NCBI GenBank assembly: GCA_018262775.1
Contig: JADFDU010000003.1
Span: 21,628 to 85,627, forward strand
Length of the DNA stretch: 64,000 nt
Direction: 5' to 3'
DNA from: Rhodocyclaceae bacterium
GTDB lineage: Bacteria > Pseudomonadota > Gammaproteobacteria > Burkholderiales > Rhodocyclaceae
Under the pieces are notes generated by a model. It made no database searches. It saw only the letters and a list, made by a program, of their open reading frames with translations, and was not told the origin of the DNA. Below, piece after piece: positions 18,807-27,345 of this stretch. Numbering within the stretch: position 1 is the first letter of the stretch; the number at the start of each line of letters is the position of its first letter. The position numbers and the translations under genes are program-made.

Positions 18807-19316
18807 TCAGCCGATCTTCGAGAGAATCTTGTCCCACTTGTCCTGCGCCTTGAGAATCATTTCCGCCGCCTCGCGTACCGCGCCGTAGCCGCCGCGCGCC
18901 TTGGTGACATAAGCGGCATGCTTTTTGACATCTTCGACGGCATCATTGACAGCGATGGGTAGGCCGACACGCTTCATCATCGACAGGTCCACCAGGTCGT
19001 CGCCGACATAAGCCACCTGCGCGTCGGTGATGTTCAGCTCCTTCAGCATCTCCTCGTAAGGCTCCGTCTTCTTTTTGATGCCTTCGTGGAACCGCTTGAT
19101 TTTCAGTTCCTCGGCACGGTGGCGCACGGCGCCGGATTTCTTCGAGGTGATGATCGCCACTTCCACGCCAGACATCATCAGGACGATCACACCCATGCCG
19201 TCCTTGATGTCGAAATTGCGCGACTCCACTCCGTTGTCGTCGATGACAATGCGCCCGTCGGTCATGACGCCATCGACGTCGAGAATGACCAGCTTGATGT
19301 CTTTGGCTTGTTCCAT
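18807..19316 (-). CDS. ppcD: Phenylphosphate carboxylase delta subunit, HAD phosphatase (KdsC-like)
   Basis: 169 residues (about 18 kDa). HAD motif I is VILDVDGVMTDG (residues 10-21), motif II lies near ITSKKSGAV, and motif III/IV is YVGDDLVDLSMM. The fold is that of KdsC-type phosphatases. In the carboxylase complex this subunit is thought to dephosphorylate phenylphosphate so that phenolate can be carboxylated. It lies between the two large subunit genes. A 113-bp gap containing palindromic repeats separates it from the upstream beta gene. Confidence 0.9.
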   Translation of the reverse strand: MEQAKDIKLVILDVDGVMTDGRIVIDDNGVESRNFDIKDGMGVIVLMMSGVEVAIITSKKSGAVRHRAEELKIKRFHEGIKKKTEPYEEMLKELNITDAQVAYVGDDLVDLSMMKRVGLPIAVNDAVEDVKKHAAYVTKARGGYGAVREAAEMILKAQDKWDKILSKIG

Positions 19317-19342
19317 GTTTCCTTCCTTGATCCAGGTTCGTC

Positions 19343-19421
19343 ATCCCCGCGTCCCACGGGGATTTCCTTCGGTCAAAAGCGGGGATCCAGTCGTTGTATG
19401 GATTCCCGCTTTCGCGGGAAT
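19343..19421. repeat. REP-like palindromes within the ppc operon
   Basis: One hairpin has arms ATCCCCG and CGGGGAT (19343-19363). A second is the 20-bp palindrome with arms ATTCCCGC and GCGGGAAT (19402-19421), identical to 38748-38767. They fill the ppcB-ppcD gap and could modulate transcript stability or read-through. Confidence 0.85.
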
Positions 19422-19429
19422 GACACTGC

Positions 19430-20848
19430 TCAATCGATGCCGTACTCGCTCCAGCGGCCCCTGATCTTTTCCAGCATGGCTTCGTCCATGCGCGCCTCCA
19501 CCGGCTTCTGCTTCCACTCGTAGGGAATGCAGGCGTCCATGAGAATGCGCGAGGTGGTGAGCTTGTCGGAATCGGGATGCAGTGCCGGGTCGAGCGGCGT
19601 CGAGCGGCCTCGCTTGATGAGCTCGGTGCCGCGCATCGGGTCATAGCGGCAGGACAGCGCCCAGAAGACACGCTGCAGGTCGTCGGCCATGATGTCCTCG
19701 TCCACCGTGATGACACCCTTGATGCCGTAGGAACCAGTGTTGCTGCCGATGACGGCGTCGGCGACCTGGCGCGAATGGCCGGGATAGGCCTGCTTGATCG
19801 ACACCACCGCCCAGAAGCGGCCGGCGGATTCCGGTAGCACGCACACCGATTGCACACCGGGGATGCGCATCTTTTCCAACTCCGTCCACAGCGTGGCGGT
19901 GCGGGTGAAGGCGAGCAGCATGTGCACGTCGGTGACCGGACGGCCCTGACCGGTGGCCCACAACACCGGGTTGTTGCGATGAAGGATCTGCTTGACCTCC
20001 AGCGCCGGCTTGTTGATGACCTTGTGCAGTTCGTCGGTGTAGTAGCCGGTGTATTCGGCGAAGGGGCCTTCCGGACGGAAGTTGTTCGGATCGATCTCGC
20101 CTTCGAGCACGATCTCGGCGCCGGCCGGAATCGGCAGGCCGGTCAGCGGCGCCATGAGGAATTCCGCCGGCTGGCCGCGCACCGTGCCGGTGATGTCGAA
20201 GTCGTTGGCGCCCTTGTGCATCAGCGTGCCGGCCATGAAGATCAGCGGGTCGCAGCCGATCACCGCTGCGGCGGGCATCTTCTTGCCCATCTTGGCGTAC
20301 TTCTTCATGATGCGCTCGCCGCGCTTGCCCGGCAGGATCTGCACGCCGCAGGTCTTGTTGTCGAGCATCTGCATGCGGTAGGTGCCGAGGTTGGTTTCAC
20401 CCGTCTCCGGGTCGCGCAACACGACGAACACCATGGTGCCGATGTAGCGGCCACCGTCGAGCGGGAAGAATTTCGGCACCGGGAACATGTTGAGGTCGAC
20501 CTTGTCGCCGGTGAGGATGTTCTCCAGCACCGGGCCGTCCTTGACCTCGTTGGCCTTGATGAGGCCCTCGGAGGTGATGGTCTTCTTCATCCACTGCTGC
20601 GCCGACTCGCACATCGTCAGGTTGTGCGGCAGGCCGAGCATGATGGCGAGACGCTTGGTGGTGGCGAAGGCGCCGGTGAACACCGGGCTGTCATAGCCCT
20701 TGATGTTCTCGAACAGCAGGGCCGGGCCCTTCTTCTCCTCTGTCAGCTTGGAAACGTGGGAGATTTCCAGATTCCAGTCGACTTCCGCCGTAACGCGCTT
20801 CAGTTCGTTGGCGGCTTCGCACTGGTTGATGAAATATCTCAGATCCAT
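19430..20848 (-). CDS. ppcB: Phenylphosphate carboxylase beta subunit (UbiD family)
   Basis: 472 residues (about 53 kDa), matching the beta subunit. It begins MDLRYFINQCEAANELKRV. UbiD active-site elements are conserved: NLGTYRMQML with Arg, and EGPFAEYTGYY with both Glu. It forms the core of PpcABCD with PpcA. The start at 20848 has AAGGAGAAG upstream. It is the first carboxylase gene after the synthase genes, 28 bp from ppsC. Confidence 0.9.
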   Translation of the reverse strand: MDLRYFINQCEAANELKRVTAEVDWNLEISHVSKLTEEKKGPALLFENIKGYDSPVFTGAFATTKRLAIMLGLPHNLTMCESAQQWMKKTITSEGLIKANEVKDGPVLENILTGDKVDLNMFPVPKFFPLDGGRYIGTMVFVVLRDPETGETNLGTYRMQMLDNKTCGVQILPGKRGERIMKKYAKMGKKMPAAAVIGCDPLIFMAGTLMHKGANDFDITGTVRGQPAEFLMAPLTGLPIPAGAEIVLEGEIDPNNFRPEGPFAEYTGYYTDELHKVINKPALEVKQILHRNNPVLWATGQGRPVTDVHMLLAFTRTATLWTELEKMRIPGVQSVCVLPESAGRFWAVVSIKQAYPGHSRQVADAVIGSNTGSYGIKGVITVDEDIMADDLQRVFWALSCRYDPMRGTELIKRGRSTPLDPALHPDSDKLTTSRILMDACIPYEWKQKPVEARMDEAMLEKIRGRWSEYGID

Positions 20849-20876
20849 TTCGTTCTTCTCCTTGGGTCAGTGTTTT

Positions 20877-21548
20877 TTATGTGCAGTGCGCATCGACGGA
20901 CTCGATGACGCTGAAACCGGCAGCCTCCAGCACCGCCACCACTTTCTTCATCTCGGCAGCGCGGAAGCGGACGATGATCTTGCGCTCGCGCGGGTGGCCA
21001 TTGCTGCCATTCTCGTTACGCGCGATCGGATAGATGGCCTGCACTTCGGCGCCGGTGCCTTCGACCACATCGGCGATGCGGCCAATGGTGCCGGCCTTGA
21101 CCTCCATCGGACCGAGGGTGACGCCGCAGCGCTTCTCCCAGGCACCGAGGAAGTGGGCGGCCAGCGAAAAGATCTCCCTGGACGAGATCACGCCAATGAC
21201 CTTGTCGCCGTCCATTACCGGAAACTGGCCGATGCCGAGGTCCTGGCCGCGGCGCAGGCACTCTTCCATGGTGTCGGTCGCCTGCAAGGTCGACGGATTG
21301 CGCACCATGATGTCCTTCACCTTGAGGCGGTTGGCGAAGAAGCTGTATTCGTCGGCGTTCTGCGTGCGGGCGACGAAGTGCGCCGCCTGCAGGCAGTGTG
21401 CCCGCGTGATCACGCCGCGCAGGCGGCCGTCATCGACGACGGGCAGGGCCTGCAGGTTGTGCTCGGAAAGAATCCGCTTGGCTTCGGACAACAGCGTGTC
21501 GCCGTCGACCAGTTTGGGATTGTGTTGCATCCAGTTGCGTACGATCAT
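20877..21548 (-). CDS. ppsC: Phenylphosphate synthase subunit 3, tandem CBS protein
   Basis: 223 residues (about 24 kDa). Two CBS domains (about 7-55 and 75-130, for example LQALPVVDDGRLRGVITRA and GIGQFPVMDGDKVIGVISS) are followed by an ACT-like end (IIVRFRAAEMKKVVAVLEAAGF). The equivalent Thauera protein 3 stimulates phenol phosphorylation by the other two subunits. The start codon overlaps the ppsB stop (TAATG), so the two are translationally coupled. Confidence 0.9.
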   Translation of the reverse strand: MIVRNWMQHNPKLVDGDTLLSEAKRILSEHNLQALPVVDDGRLRGVITRAHCLQAAHFVARTQNADEYSFFANRLKVKDIMVRNPSTLQATDTMEECLRRGQDLGIGQFPVMDGDKVIGVISSREIFSLAAHFLGAWEKRCGVTLGPMEVKAGTIGRIADVVEGTGAEVQAIYPIARNENGSNGHPRERKIIVRFRAAEMKKVVAVLEAAGFSVIESVDAHCT

Positions 21549-22684
21549 TACGATACCTTCTTGCCGGTGAGCAGGCTGGAAAGGATGTAGTCCATCGCCG
21601 AGGTGGCCTTCGGCGCGGCGGCGGCATCGGCCTCGCGCTTGGCGCTCCACACGGTTTCCGGGCGCGCCTGCAGGATGAAGATGTTGCCGCCGGCAGGCAG
21701 GTCCTTGTCCACCGCCCATTCGATATCCATCGGCCGGCCGTAGTGCTTCTCGATGGCCTTGCCCATGCGCGCCAGCTCGACGATTTCCTCGTCGATAATG
21801 GACTGCACGTTCTGCCGCTCGTGGGGCGTCTCGATCTTCACTGACTTCTGCGTCTTCTGATCCACCGTGTAGGTGATCTCTTTGCTGCAGATGGTGCGTT
21901 CGAGGATGTCCATGGCGACCTTGTTGACAACGAAGTGGTCGGGCGTCACCTCACCCGATACCACTGACTCGCCGAAGCCGAAGTTCGCGTCGATGGCAAT
22001 GACGGAGCGGTCGCCGTTGGCCGGGTTCATGGTGAACATCACCCCGGCAGTGTAGGAATTCGCCATTTTCTGGAAGCCGACGGAGAGCGCCACATCCTCG
22101 TGCGGAAAGCCCATCCTGATGCGGTAGGCGATGGCCCGCCCGGTGAACAGGCTGGAGATGCAGCGGCGGGCGTGCAGCAGCAGATCGTCCACGCCGCGAA
22201 TCCACAGATAGGTGTCCTGCTGCCCGGCAAAGCTGGCGCCGGGAAGGTCCTCGGCGGTAGCGCTGGAACGCACTGCCACCGGTACCGCCGGCACCATGCA
22301 GCGCACCGACAACTTGCGATAAAACTCGGCAATGGCATCTTCCAGCTCCCAGGCGAAGGAATGCGCCTCGATCATCTCGCGGATCGCCCGGCTGGCCGAT
22401 TCGAGTTGATCGAGGTCGTCATGTCCGCAACCTTCGAGCATGCCGGGTATCTCCCCGCTCACCCCGGCATCGCGCATGAAGCGCGCATAGCCGTGGGTGG
22501 TCAGGGCGAAGCCCGGCGGCACGCGCACGCCAGCATTGATGAGTTCGCCCAGAGACGAACACTTGCCGCCGACCAGCGCGACATCCTCCTTGTGCACTTC
22601 TTCAAACCAGCACAACTCCGGGGCCGAAGACAATTCGGCCCCGGGGTTCATGCCAGTGGATGCTGACTTTGCTGCTTGCGTCAT
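21548..22684 (-). CDS. ppsB: Phenylphosphate synthase subunit 2, ATP-binding (PEP-synthase N-terminal type)
   Basis: 378 residues (about 41 kDa). It corresponds to the nucleotide-binding half of PEP synthase: VGGKCSSLGELINAGVRVPPG near residue 39, AVRSSATAEDLPGASFAGQQ near 143, and the end NIFILQARPETVW. It binds ATP and phosphorylates the catalytic His on PpsA. Splitting a PEP-synthase-like enzyme into two genes is the hallmark of phenylphosphate synthase. The start has GGGAGG 8 bases upstream. Confidence 0.93.
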   Translation of the reverse strand: MTQAAKSASTGMNPGAELSSAPELCWFEEVHKEDVALVGGKCSSLGELINAGVRVPPGFALTTHGYARFMRDAGVSGEIPGMLEGCGHDDLDQLESASRAIREMIEAHSFAWELEDAIAEFYRKLSVRCMVPAVPVAVRSSATAEDLPGASFAGQQDTYLWIRGVDDLLLHARRCISSLFTGRAIAYRIRMGFPHEDVALSVGFQKMANSYTAGVMFTMNPANGDRSVIAIDANFGFGESVVSGEVTPDHFVVNKVAMDILERTICSKEITYTVDQKTQKSVKIETPHERQNVQSIIDEEIVELARMGKAIEKHYGRPMDIEWAVDKDLPAGGNIFILQARPETVWSAKREADAAAAPKATSAMDYILSSLLTGKKVS

Positions 22685-22843
22685 TGTCAGGCCTCCCGAC
22701 GGGCCGCCCCAAGGGGCGAAGCGGGGAATTCGCGGAGCATTGCTCCGCGCCCGCGTAGCCGGCCAGCTGTGCAAAGCCGGCAGTGGACGGCCTGCGCCCC
22801 CACGGGGAGCAGCGAACGCAGTGAGCGTGGGGGCTGTTTCATA
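22685..22843. repeat. Hairpin-rich spacer between ppsA and ppsB
   Basis: A 159-bp GC-rich gap inside the operon with several dyads. CGCCCC-AA-GGGGCG is at 22705-22718. A 19-bp palindrome (22731-22749) has arms CGCGGAGCA and TGCTCCGCG. GCCGGC elements lie near 22759-22786. No gene. It may attenuate or process the transcript between subunits 1 and 2. Confidence 0.65.
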
Positions 22844-24679
22844 TCAACGCGAGATCGAAATGACGCCGGTGGAACCATCGACCCGAATCATCATGCCCGA
22901 CTGGATGATCTTGGTCGCGTGGCCGGTACCGACCACTGCCGGCAAGCCGTATTCGCGACAGACGATCGCCGCATGGCTCATGACCCCGCCGACATCCGTG
23001 ACACAGGCCTGGATCTTGGCAAAGGCCGGCGCCCAGGAGGGCGAGGTGGTCGGCGCGACGAGAATCTCGCCTTCCTGCAACTGGCGAATGTCATCCACCG
23101 TGCGGCAGACGCGCGCCTTGCCCTCGACGATGCCGGGACTGCCGGCGAAGCCTTTGAACTCTTTCACCGTGGAGGGGTCTTTCACTTCCGCCACGGCGGC
23201 CCAGTCGGCCAGCGAGGTGTTGGTGACGCCCCAGAGGACGATGGTGAAAGGTTCCTGGATCACCTCCGGCGCGGTACCGATGGCCGGCGGCGCATTCCAC
23301 TCCTTGAACTTCGCCATGACCCCCTTGCGCCATTCGACTTCCTTCGGCCAGGTCATCGTGCCGCGCGGCGTGACGCCGGTGGCCCAGGCGGTGACGACGT
23401 CCCACAGTGCCTGCTTGATCTCGTCGCGGCGCAACAGCCAGACGTCCTCGACATCCTTGATGATGCCGTGCTCGGCGAGGATGGCGCCGACTTCGCGCAT
23501 CTTGTTCCAGAACACCGAGTGGAACCAGTGCTCGACGTAGAACAGGTGGTTTTCGACGTAGGGGAACACCGTCTTGGCGCAGCCGAGCAGTTCGTCGAAC
23601 TGCTTGCGGTCCTCTTCCTTCTCGATCAGGCCGCGGTACTCGGCGGTGATGCGGTCGCGCTCGGCGCAGACTTTCTCGGTGGGGCGCTCGATGCTGATGC
23701 CCTGCTTGAGCTTGCCGATGTAGGTCTGGATGCCGGACAGCGGCACGTTCATCTGGTCGTTCCAGGAACGATCGTGGTGGAACCAGCCGGTGCCGGTGGA
23801 CACGTTGAACCACGGCTCGCGTGAGAGGTTGAGCGAGGTCAGCCATTCGACGCCCTTGGGCAGCTTCTTCAGCCCTGCCTCGACTTCGGTCCACTCCTCG
23901 CTGAAGCACACTGCCGCATCGACGCCCAGTTCGATGGCCTTCTTGGCGAGACCCTTCAGTTCTTCATCGGGGCGGTACATGATGACGTCGATGCCGGAGA
24001 TCATCTGCGTCACGCGCTGCGCCGGGATGCTCGGGAAGAGCTTCTGCACGAAGTCGAGGAAGAAGACGTAGGCGGCATAGCCGAGGTTGAGGAACTCGAA
24101 GTGGTACTGCCAGCACTTGATGCCGAGGTTGATCAGGTCATCGTAGTTCTTCAGCAGGTGGTAGCCCTTGGACTCGCCGAGGGCGTCCATGACCACGGAA
24201 ATGTCTTCCATGTCGGCCAGGCGCGGAATATCGATCGCCTCGAGTTCGCGGATGGTGGCTTCCATCTTCACCTTCCACTTGGCCTCCAGCGCATCCCAGT
24301 TCTTGTAGTAGTGGCCGGCGCGCTCCATGAAGTGCGGCACGCGGCTGCCGATCTCCTCGGGATTCTTCACCGGCACCGGCGAGATGTAGACATAGCCGTT
24401 GATCATGCGGTGATCGACACCGCGCACCGGCGGCACCATGAAGATACGGTTGTTAAATTGTGACAGCGCGAGAAACCAGGCTTCGTCCCAGATGGTGTCG
24501 AAGGGATACAGCGGCTCGGGATAATGCAGACCGTCGTAGAACCAGAACGTCTCCTTCTCGTACTGGTTGCGGACGGGATCGTCAGTGACAAACTGATACT
24601 GATACGGATACATGCGCTCCCAGCCTTCGGTGCCGGGAATCGTCTTGGCCTTCACATCATGCGGAACGGGAAACTTCAT
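22844..24679 (-). CDS. ppsA: Phenylphosphate synthase subunit 1 (PEP-synthase C-terminal type)
   Basis: 611 residues (about 70 kDa). The C-terminal swivelling domain has DVGGVMSHAAIVCREYGLP, with the phosphorylated histidine at residue 569. That is the same position as I recall for the catalytic His of the Thauera enzyme. The N-terminal 450 residues would bind phenol. With PpsB it converts phenol and ATP to phenylphosphate, AMP and phosphate. The start at 24679 has GGAGGAG upstream. It is the first gene of the run and has its own sigma-54 promoter about 100 bp upstream. Confidence 0.95.
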   Translation of the reverse strand: MKFPVPHDVKAKTIPGTEGWERMYPYQYQFVTDDPVRNQYEKETFWFYDGLHYPEPLYPFDTIWDEAWFLALSQFNNRIFMVPPVRGVDHRMINGYVYISPVPVKNPEEIGSRVPHFMERAGHYYKNWDALEAKWKVKMEATIRELEAIDIPRLADMEDISVVMDALGESKGYHLLKNYDDLINLGIKCWQYHFEFLNLGYAAYVFFLDFVQKLFPSIPAQRVTQMISGIDVIMYRPDEELKGLAKKAIELGVDAAVCFSEEWTEVEAGLKKLPKGVEWLTSLNLSREPWFNVSTGTGWFHHDRSWNDQMNVPLSGIQTYIGKLKQGISIERPTEKVCAERDRITAEYRGLIEKEEDRKQFDELLGCAKTVFPYVENHLFYVEHWFHSVFWNKMREVGAILAEHGIIKDVEDVWLLRRDEIKQALWDVVTAWATGVTPRGTMTWPKEVEWRKGVMAKFKEWNAPPAIGTAPEVIQEPFTIVLWGVTNTSLADWAAVAEVKDPSTVKEFKGFAGSPGIVEGKARVCRTVDDIRQLQEGEILVAPTTSPSWAPAFAKIQACVTDVGGVMSHAAIVCREYGLPAVVGTGHATKIIQSGMMIRVDGSTGVISISR

Positions 24680-24778
24680 GGCGTCTACTCCTCCAGTCGG
24701 TGATCGTTTAGATACGAACCTTCTTTGACCTTCTTCGCCGGGCATGCTTTGTGCGCCGGCTATGCGTGGAAGGCTTAT

Positions 24779-24794
24779 TGCAAGCGATGTGCCA
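24779..24794 (-). promoter_or_regulatory. Sigma-54 (RpoN) promoter of the phenol operon
   Basis: On the minus strand: TGGCAC (24794-24789), five bases, TTGCA (24783-24779), the exact -24/-12 consensus. Transcription would start near 24767 and leave a leader of about 90 bases before ppsA. Confidence 0.9.
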
Positions 24795-24931
24795 TGTGCG
24801 ACGCAACATGCCGCATGGGTTGGCTGTTTTGCGCTGATTCACCGGAGTACCGACAGAGAAATCCTTTTGCAGACGTGCCCACTGGCATTGCATCGCAACA
24901 CTCCGCATCAGGCATAATGACCTTGCAACGC

Positions 24932-24947
24932 TTGATGATTTGATCAG
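24932..24947. promoter_or_regulatory. Upstream activator site 1 (XylR/DmpR-like)
   Basis: TTGATGATTTGATCAG resembles the XylR/DmpR enhancer consensus TTGATCAATTGATCAA. It lies about 145 bp upstream of the -24 element, the normal distance for a looping activator. Confidence 0.7.
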
Positions 24948-24949
24948 TT

Positions 24950-24969
24950 TTACGCATAGTTAAGCGTAA
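24950..24969. promoter_or_regulatory. Dyad between the two activator sites
   Basis: Perfect inverted repeat TTACGC, eight bases, GCGTAA. It is centred between the two activator sites and overlaps neither half-site consensus, so a second regulator may bind here. Confidence 0.5.
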
Positions 24970-24972
24970 GAT

Positions 24973-24988
24973 TTGATGAATTGATTAA
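24973..24988. promoter_or_regulatory. Upstream activator site 2 (XylR/DmpR-like)
   Basis: TTGATGAATTGATTAA differs from the palindromic consensus TTGATCAATTGATCAA at two positions. It lies 41 bp (about four helical turns) from site 1. Confidence 0.75.
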
Positions 24989-25096
24989 TTCCGCTGCAAA
25001 CCCGAAGAAATTGACGGATGAGCAGGCTCAATCCCGGCCAGCGTCACTTCACCATTTGATAAAAATGACGCGGCCGCAAGGGAAGAGGAGATAGAA

Positions 25097-26851
25097 GTGC
25101 GCAAATTGGCATCCGCCGACACGGCGGCCGACGACCTGCGGTCCCACGTTCGTTTCTGCGCCGAGACGGGCCAGATCTGGCTGCACGAGAACCGCATGCT
25201 GCTGGTACATGCGGAAGCGCAGGCGCTGCTACGCAAGGAACTCATCGACTCGCTCGGCATGGATCGCGCGCGCGGCCTGCTCACACGCATGGGCTACGCC
25301 TCCGGCCTGCGCGACGCAGAACTGGCGCGCAAACAGGCGCAGGGCGTCAGCGACCTGGAAGCCTTCATGACCGGACCGAAGCTGCACACGCTGGAGGGCA
25401 TCGTGCGCGTGACGCCGATCCGCCTGGAGGTGGACCGGCCGCGCGGCAGATTCTACGGCGAATTCCTCTGGGAAAACTCCTGGGAGGGGCAATGGCACCG
25501 CCAGTACTTCGGCATCCACCACGAGCCCGTGTGCTGGACGCAGATCGGCTATGCCTCGGGCTACACCTCGGCCTTCATGGGCCGACGTGTCCTCTACCAG
25601 GAAGTGGAGTGCGTCGGCGTCGGCAACAACAACTGCCGCATCATCGGCAAGCCGGTCGAGGAGTGGGAGAACGCCGAAGAACACTTGCGCTTCTACAACC
25701 CCGAATCCATCGCCGACCAGCTCATCGACCTGCAGACCCAGGTGTCGCATCTGCGCTCTTCCATCGGCGAGAAGGAGACGCTACCGCAGCACATGATCGG
25801 CGTCTCGCCCGGCTTTCGCCAGGCTTACGGCCTGCTCAAGCAGGCCGCGGACAGCCAGATCCCGGTGCTGCTGCTCGGCGAGACGGGCGTTGGCAAAGAG
25901 GTCTTCGCCCGCTGCCTGCACGAGATGGGGCCGCGCGCCGGCGAGGCCTTCGTCGCGGTGAACTGCGCGGCGATCCCGCACGATCTGGTCGAGTCCGAGC
26001 TCTTCGGCGTGGAAAAGGGCGCCTACACCGGCGCACAGTCCTCGCGCCCCGGCCGCTTCGAACGCGCCAATGGCGGCACGCTGTTTCTCGACGAAGTCGG
26101 CGACCTGCCGCTCTCGGCGCAAGCCAAGCTGCTGCGCGTGCTGCAGGAGCACGAGATCGAGCGCCTCGGCGACCAGAAGCCGCGCAAGGTGGACGTGCGC
26201 GTGGTGGCCGCCACCAACGCCGATCTGTCCAGGCTGGTGAAGGAAGACAAATTCCGCCTGGATCTCTATTACCGCCTCAACGCCTACCAGGTGCACATCC
26301 CGCCGCTGCGCGAGCGCAACGAGGACATCTCGCCGCTGTCGAAGGCCTTCCTCGAGAAATACGCAGCCATCCACGGCAAGAAGCTGCGCGGCTTCACCGA
26401 CAAGGCGAAGCGCGCGCTGCTTTCCTACACCTGGCCCGGCAACATCCGCGAACTGCAGAACGTCATCGAGCGCAGCGTCATCATCGCCCCGCACGGCTCG
26501 CGCGTCGAAGCCAACCACCTGTTCCTCGCCGAGCGCGACAGCCTGCCACCGGAACTGGGTCTCGATGCCGACGGTACACTGCATGCCCAGGGCTGGCAGC
26601 CGGGAGAAAAGCTGTGCGAATCGGTGCTCAACGGCGTGTTCACGCTGGACGAGGTGGAGTCCATGCTGCTGGAAGCAGCCGTGGCCAAAGCGAAAGGCAA
26701 CCTCTCCTCGGCGGCACGCGTGCTCGGCGTCACCCGGCCGCAACTCGCCTACCGCCTCAAGCGCATAAAGGCGGCAGACAAGAAGGAAGTGGACAAGGCG
26801 GCGCTACCGCAGAAGGCAAGCAAAAAACCCCCGCTCAAAGCTGGCGTCTGA
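25097..26851 (+). CDS. pdeR: Sigma-54-dependent aromatic-sensing activator (XylR/DmpR family)
   Basis: 584 residues from GTG 25097 (AGAGGAGA upstream). An N-terminal XylR_N/V4R sensor (about 15-210, with the cysteine-containing VGVGNNNCRIIG) precedes the AAA+ domain: Walker A GETGVGKE (about 260), the sigma-54 contact loop as GAYTGA in place of the usual GAFTGA, and Walker B GGTLFLDEVGDLP. A Fis-type HTH follows (SSAARVLGVTRPQLAYRLKRI). It is divergent from ppsA across the activator sites. It would activate the phenol operon when it binds phenol or a related compound. The gene symbol follows the analogous phenol regulator of Aromatoleum. Confidence 0.88.
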   Translation: MRKLASADTAADDLRSHVRFCAETGQIWLHENRMLLVHAEAQALLRKELIDSLGMDRARGLLTRMGYASGLRDAELARKQAQGVSDLEAFMTGPKLHTLEGIVRVTPIRLEVDRPRGRFYGEFLWENSWEGQWHRQYFGIHHEPVCWTQIGYASGYTSAFMGRRVLYQEVECVGVGNNNCRIIGKPVEEWENAEEHLRFYNPESIADQLIDLQTQVSHLRSSIGEKETLPQHMIGVSPGFRQAYGLLKQAADSQIPVLLLGETGVGKEVFARCLHEMGPRAGEAFVAVNCAAIPHDLVESELFGVEKGAYTGAQSSRPGRFERANGGTLFLDEVGDLPLSAQAKLLRVLQEHEIERLGDQKPRKVDVRVVAATNADLSRLVKEDKFRLDLYYRLNAYQVHIPPLRERNEDISPLSKAFLEKYAAIHGKKLRGFTDKAKRALLSYTWPGNIRELQNVIERSVIIAPHGSRVEANHLFLAERDSLPPELGLDADGTLHAQGWQPGEKLCESVLNGVFTLDEVESMLLEAAVAKAKGNLSSAARVLGVTRPQLAYRLKRIKAADKKEVDKAALPQKASKKPPLKAGV

Positions 26852-26852
26852 C

Positions 26853-27332
26853 ATGAGCGAATCGTTGCGCACGCGCATCCTCGCCCTACTCGAGGAACAT
26901 CACGTCATGACGCTGGCGACCGCCGGCGCGGACGGCCCCTGGGCGGCGGCGGTGTTCTATGCGCATGAGGGCACGCGCCTGTATTTCCTCTCTTCGCCGA
27001 CCTCGCGCCACGCCGAGAACCTCGCCGCCAATCCGCGCGCGGCGGCGACCATCCAGCGCGACTACGACGACTGGCCCGGCATCCGCGGCCTGCAGATTTC
27101 CGGCAGCGTGCGCATCGTGGCCGCCGCGGACGAGGCGCGCGTGCGCGCCCTCTACCAGCAGCGCTACCCGCTCATCGGCGGCGGCGCCAGCGTACCGCGC
27201 AAGATTCTCGAAGCGCTGCAGAAAATCCGCTGGTACGAACTGGTGCCGGAAGACATTCATCTGCTCGACAACTCGCTCGGCTTCGGCCACCGCGAACATT
27301 TTTCAGTCAATCCACTCAATTCAGCCAATTAG
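26853..27332 (+). CDS. Pyridoxamine 5'-phosphate oxidase-like protein
   Basis: 159 residues. The split-barrel pattern is MTLATAGADGPWAAAVFYAHEG, then LYFLSSPTSRHAENLAANPRAA and LQISGSVRIV, as in YhbP/general-stress FMN-binding proteins. The start follows the activator stop by a single base, so the two genes are co-transcribed. Function unknown. It is distinct from the split-barrel gene at 13651-14112 but of the same superfamily. Confidence 0.8.
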   Translation: MSESLRTRILALLEEHHVMTLATAGADGPWAAAVFYAHEGTRLYFLSSPTSRHAENLAANPRAAATIQRDYDDWPGIRGLQISGSVRIVAAADEARVRALYQQRYPLIGGGASVPRKILEALQKIRWYELVPEDIHLLDNSLGFGHREHFSVNPLNSAN

Positions 27333-27345
27333 GGAGACAGCATCG

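Noticed and set aside
22645..22652. An extra AAAGTCAG on the minus strand in the first codons of ppsB
   Set aside because: The second half is absent: the bases ten positions on read CATGAA. I treated it as a chance 8-mer and did not count it as a motif copy.
25011..25062. Sigma-70 promoter for the phenol activator gene
   Set aside because: TTGACG at 25011 has no acceptable -10 at the right spacing, so I did not list it.
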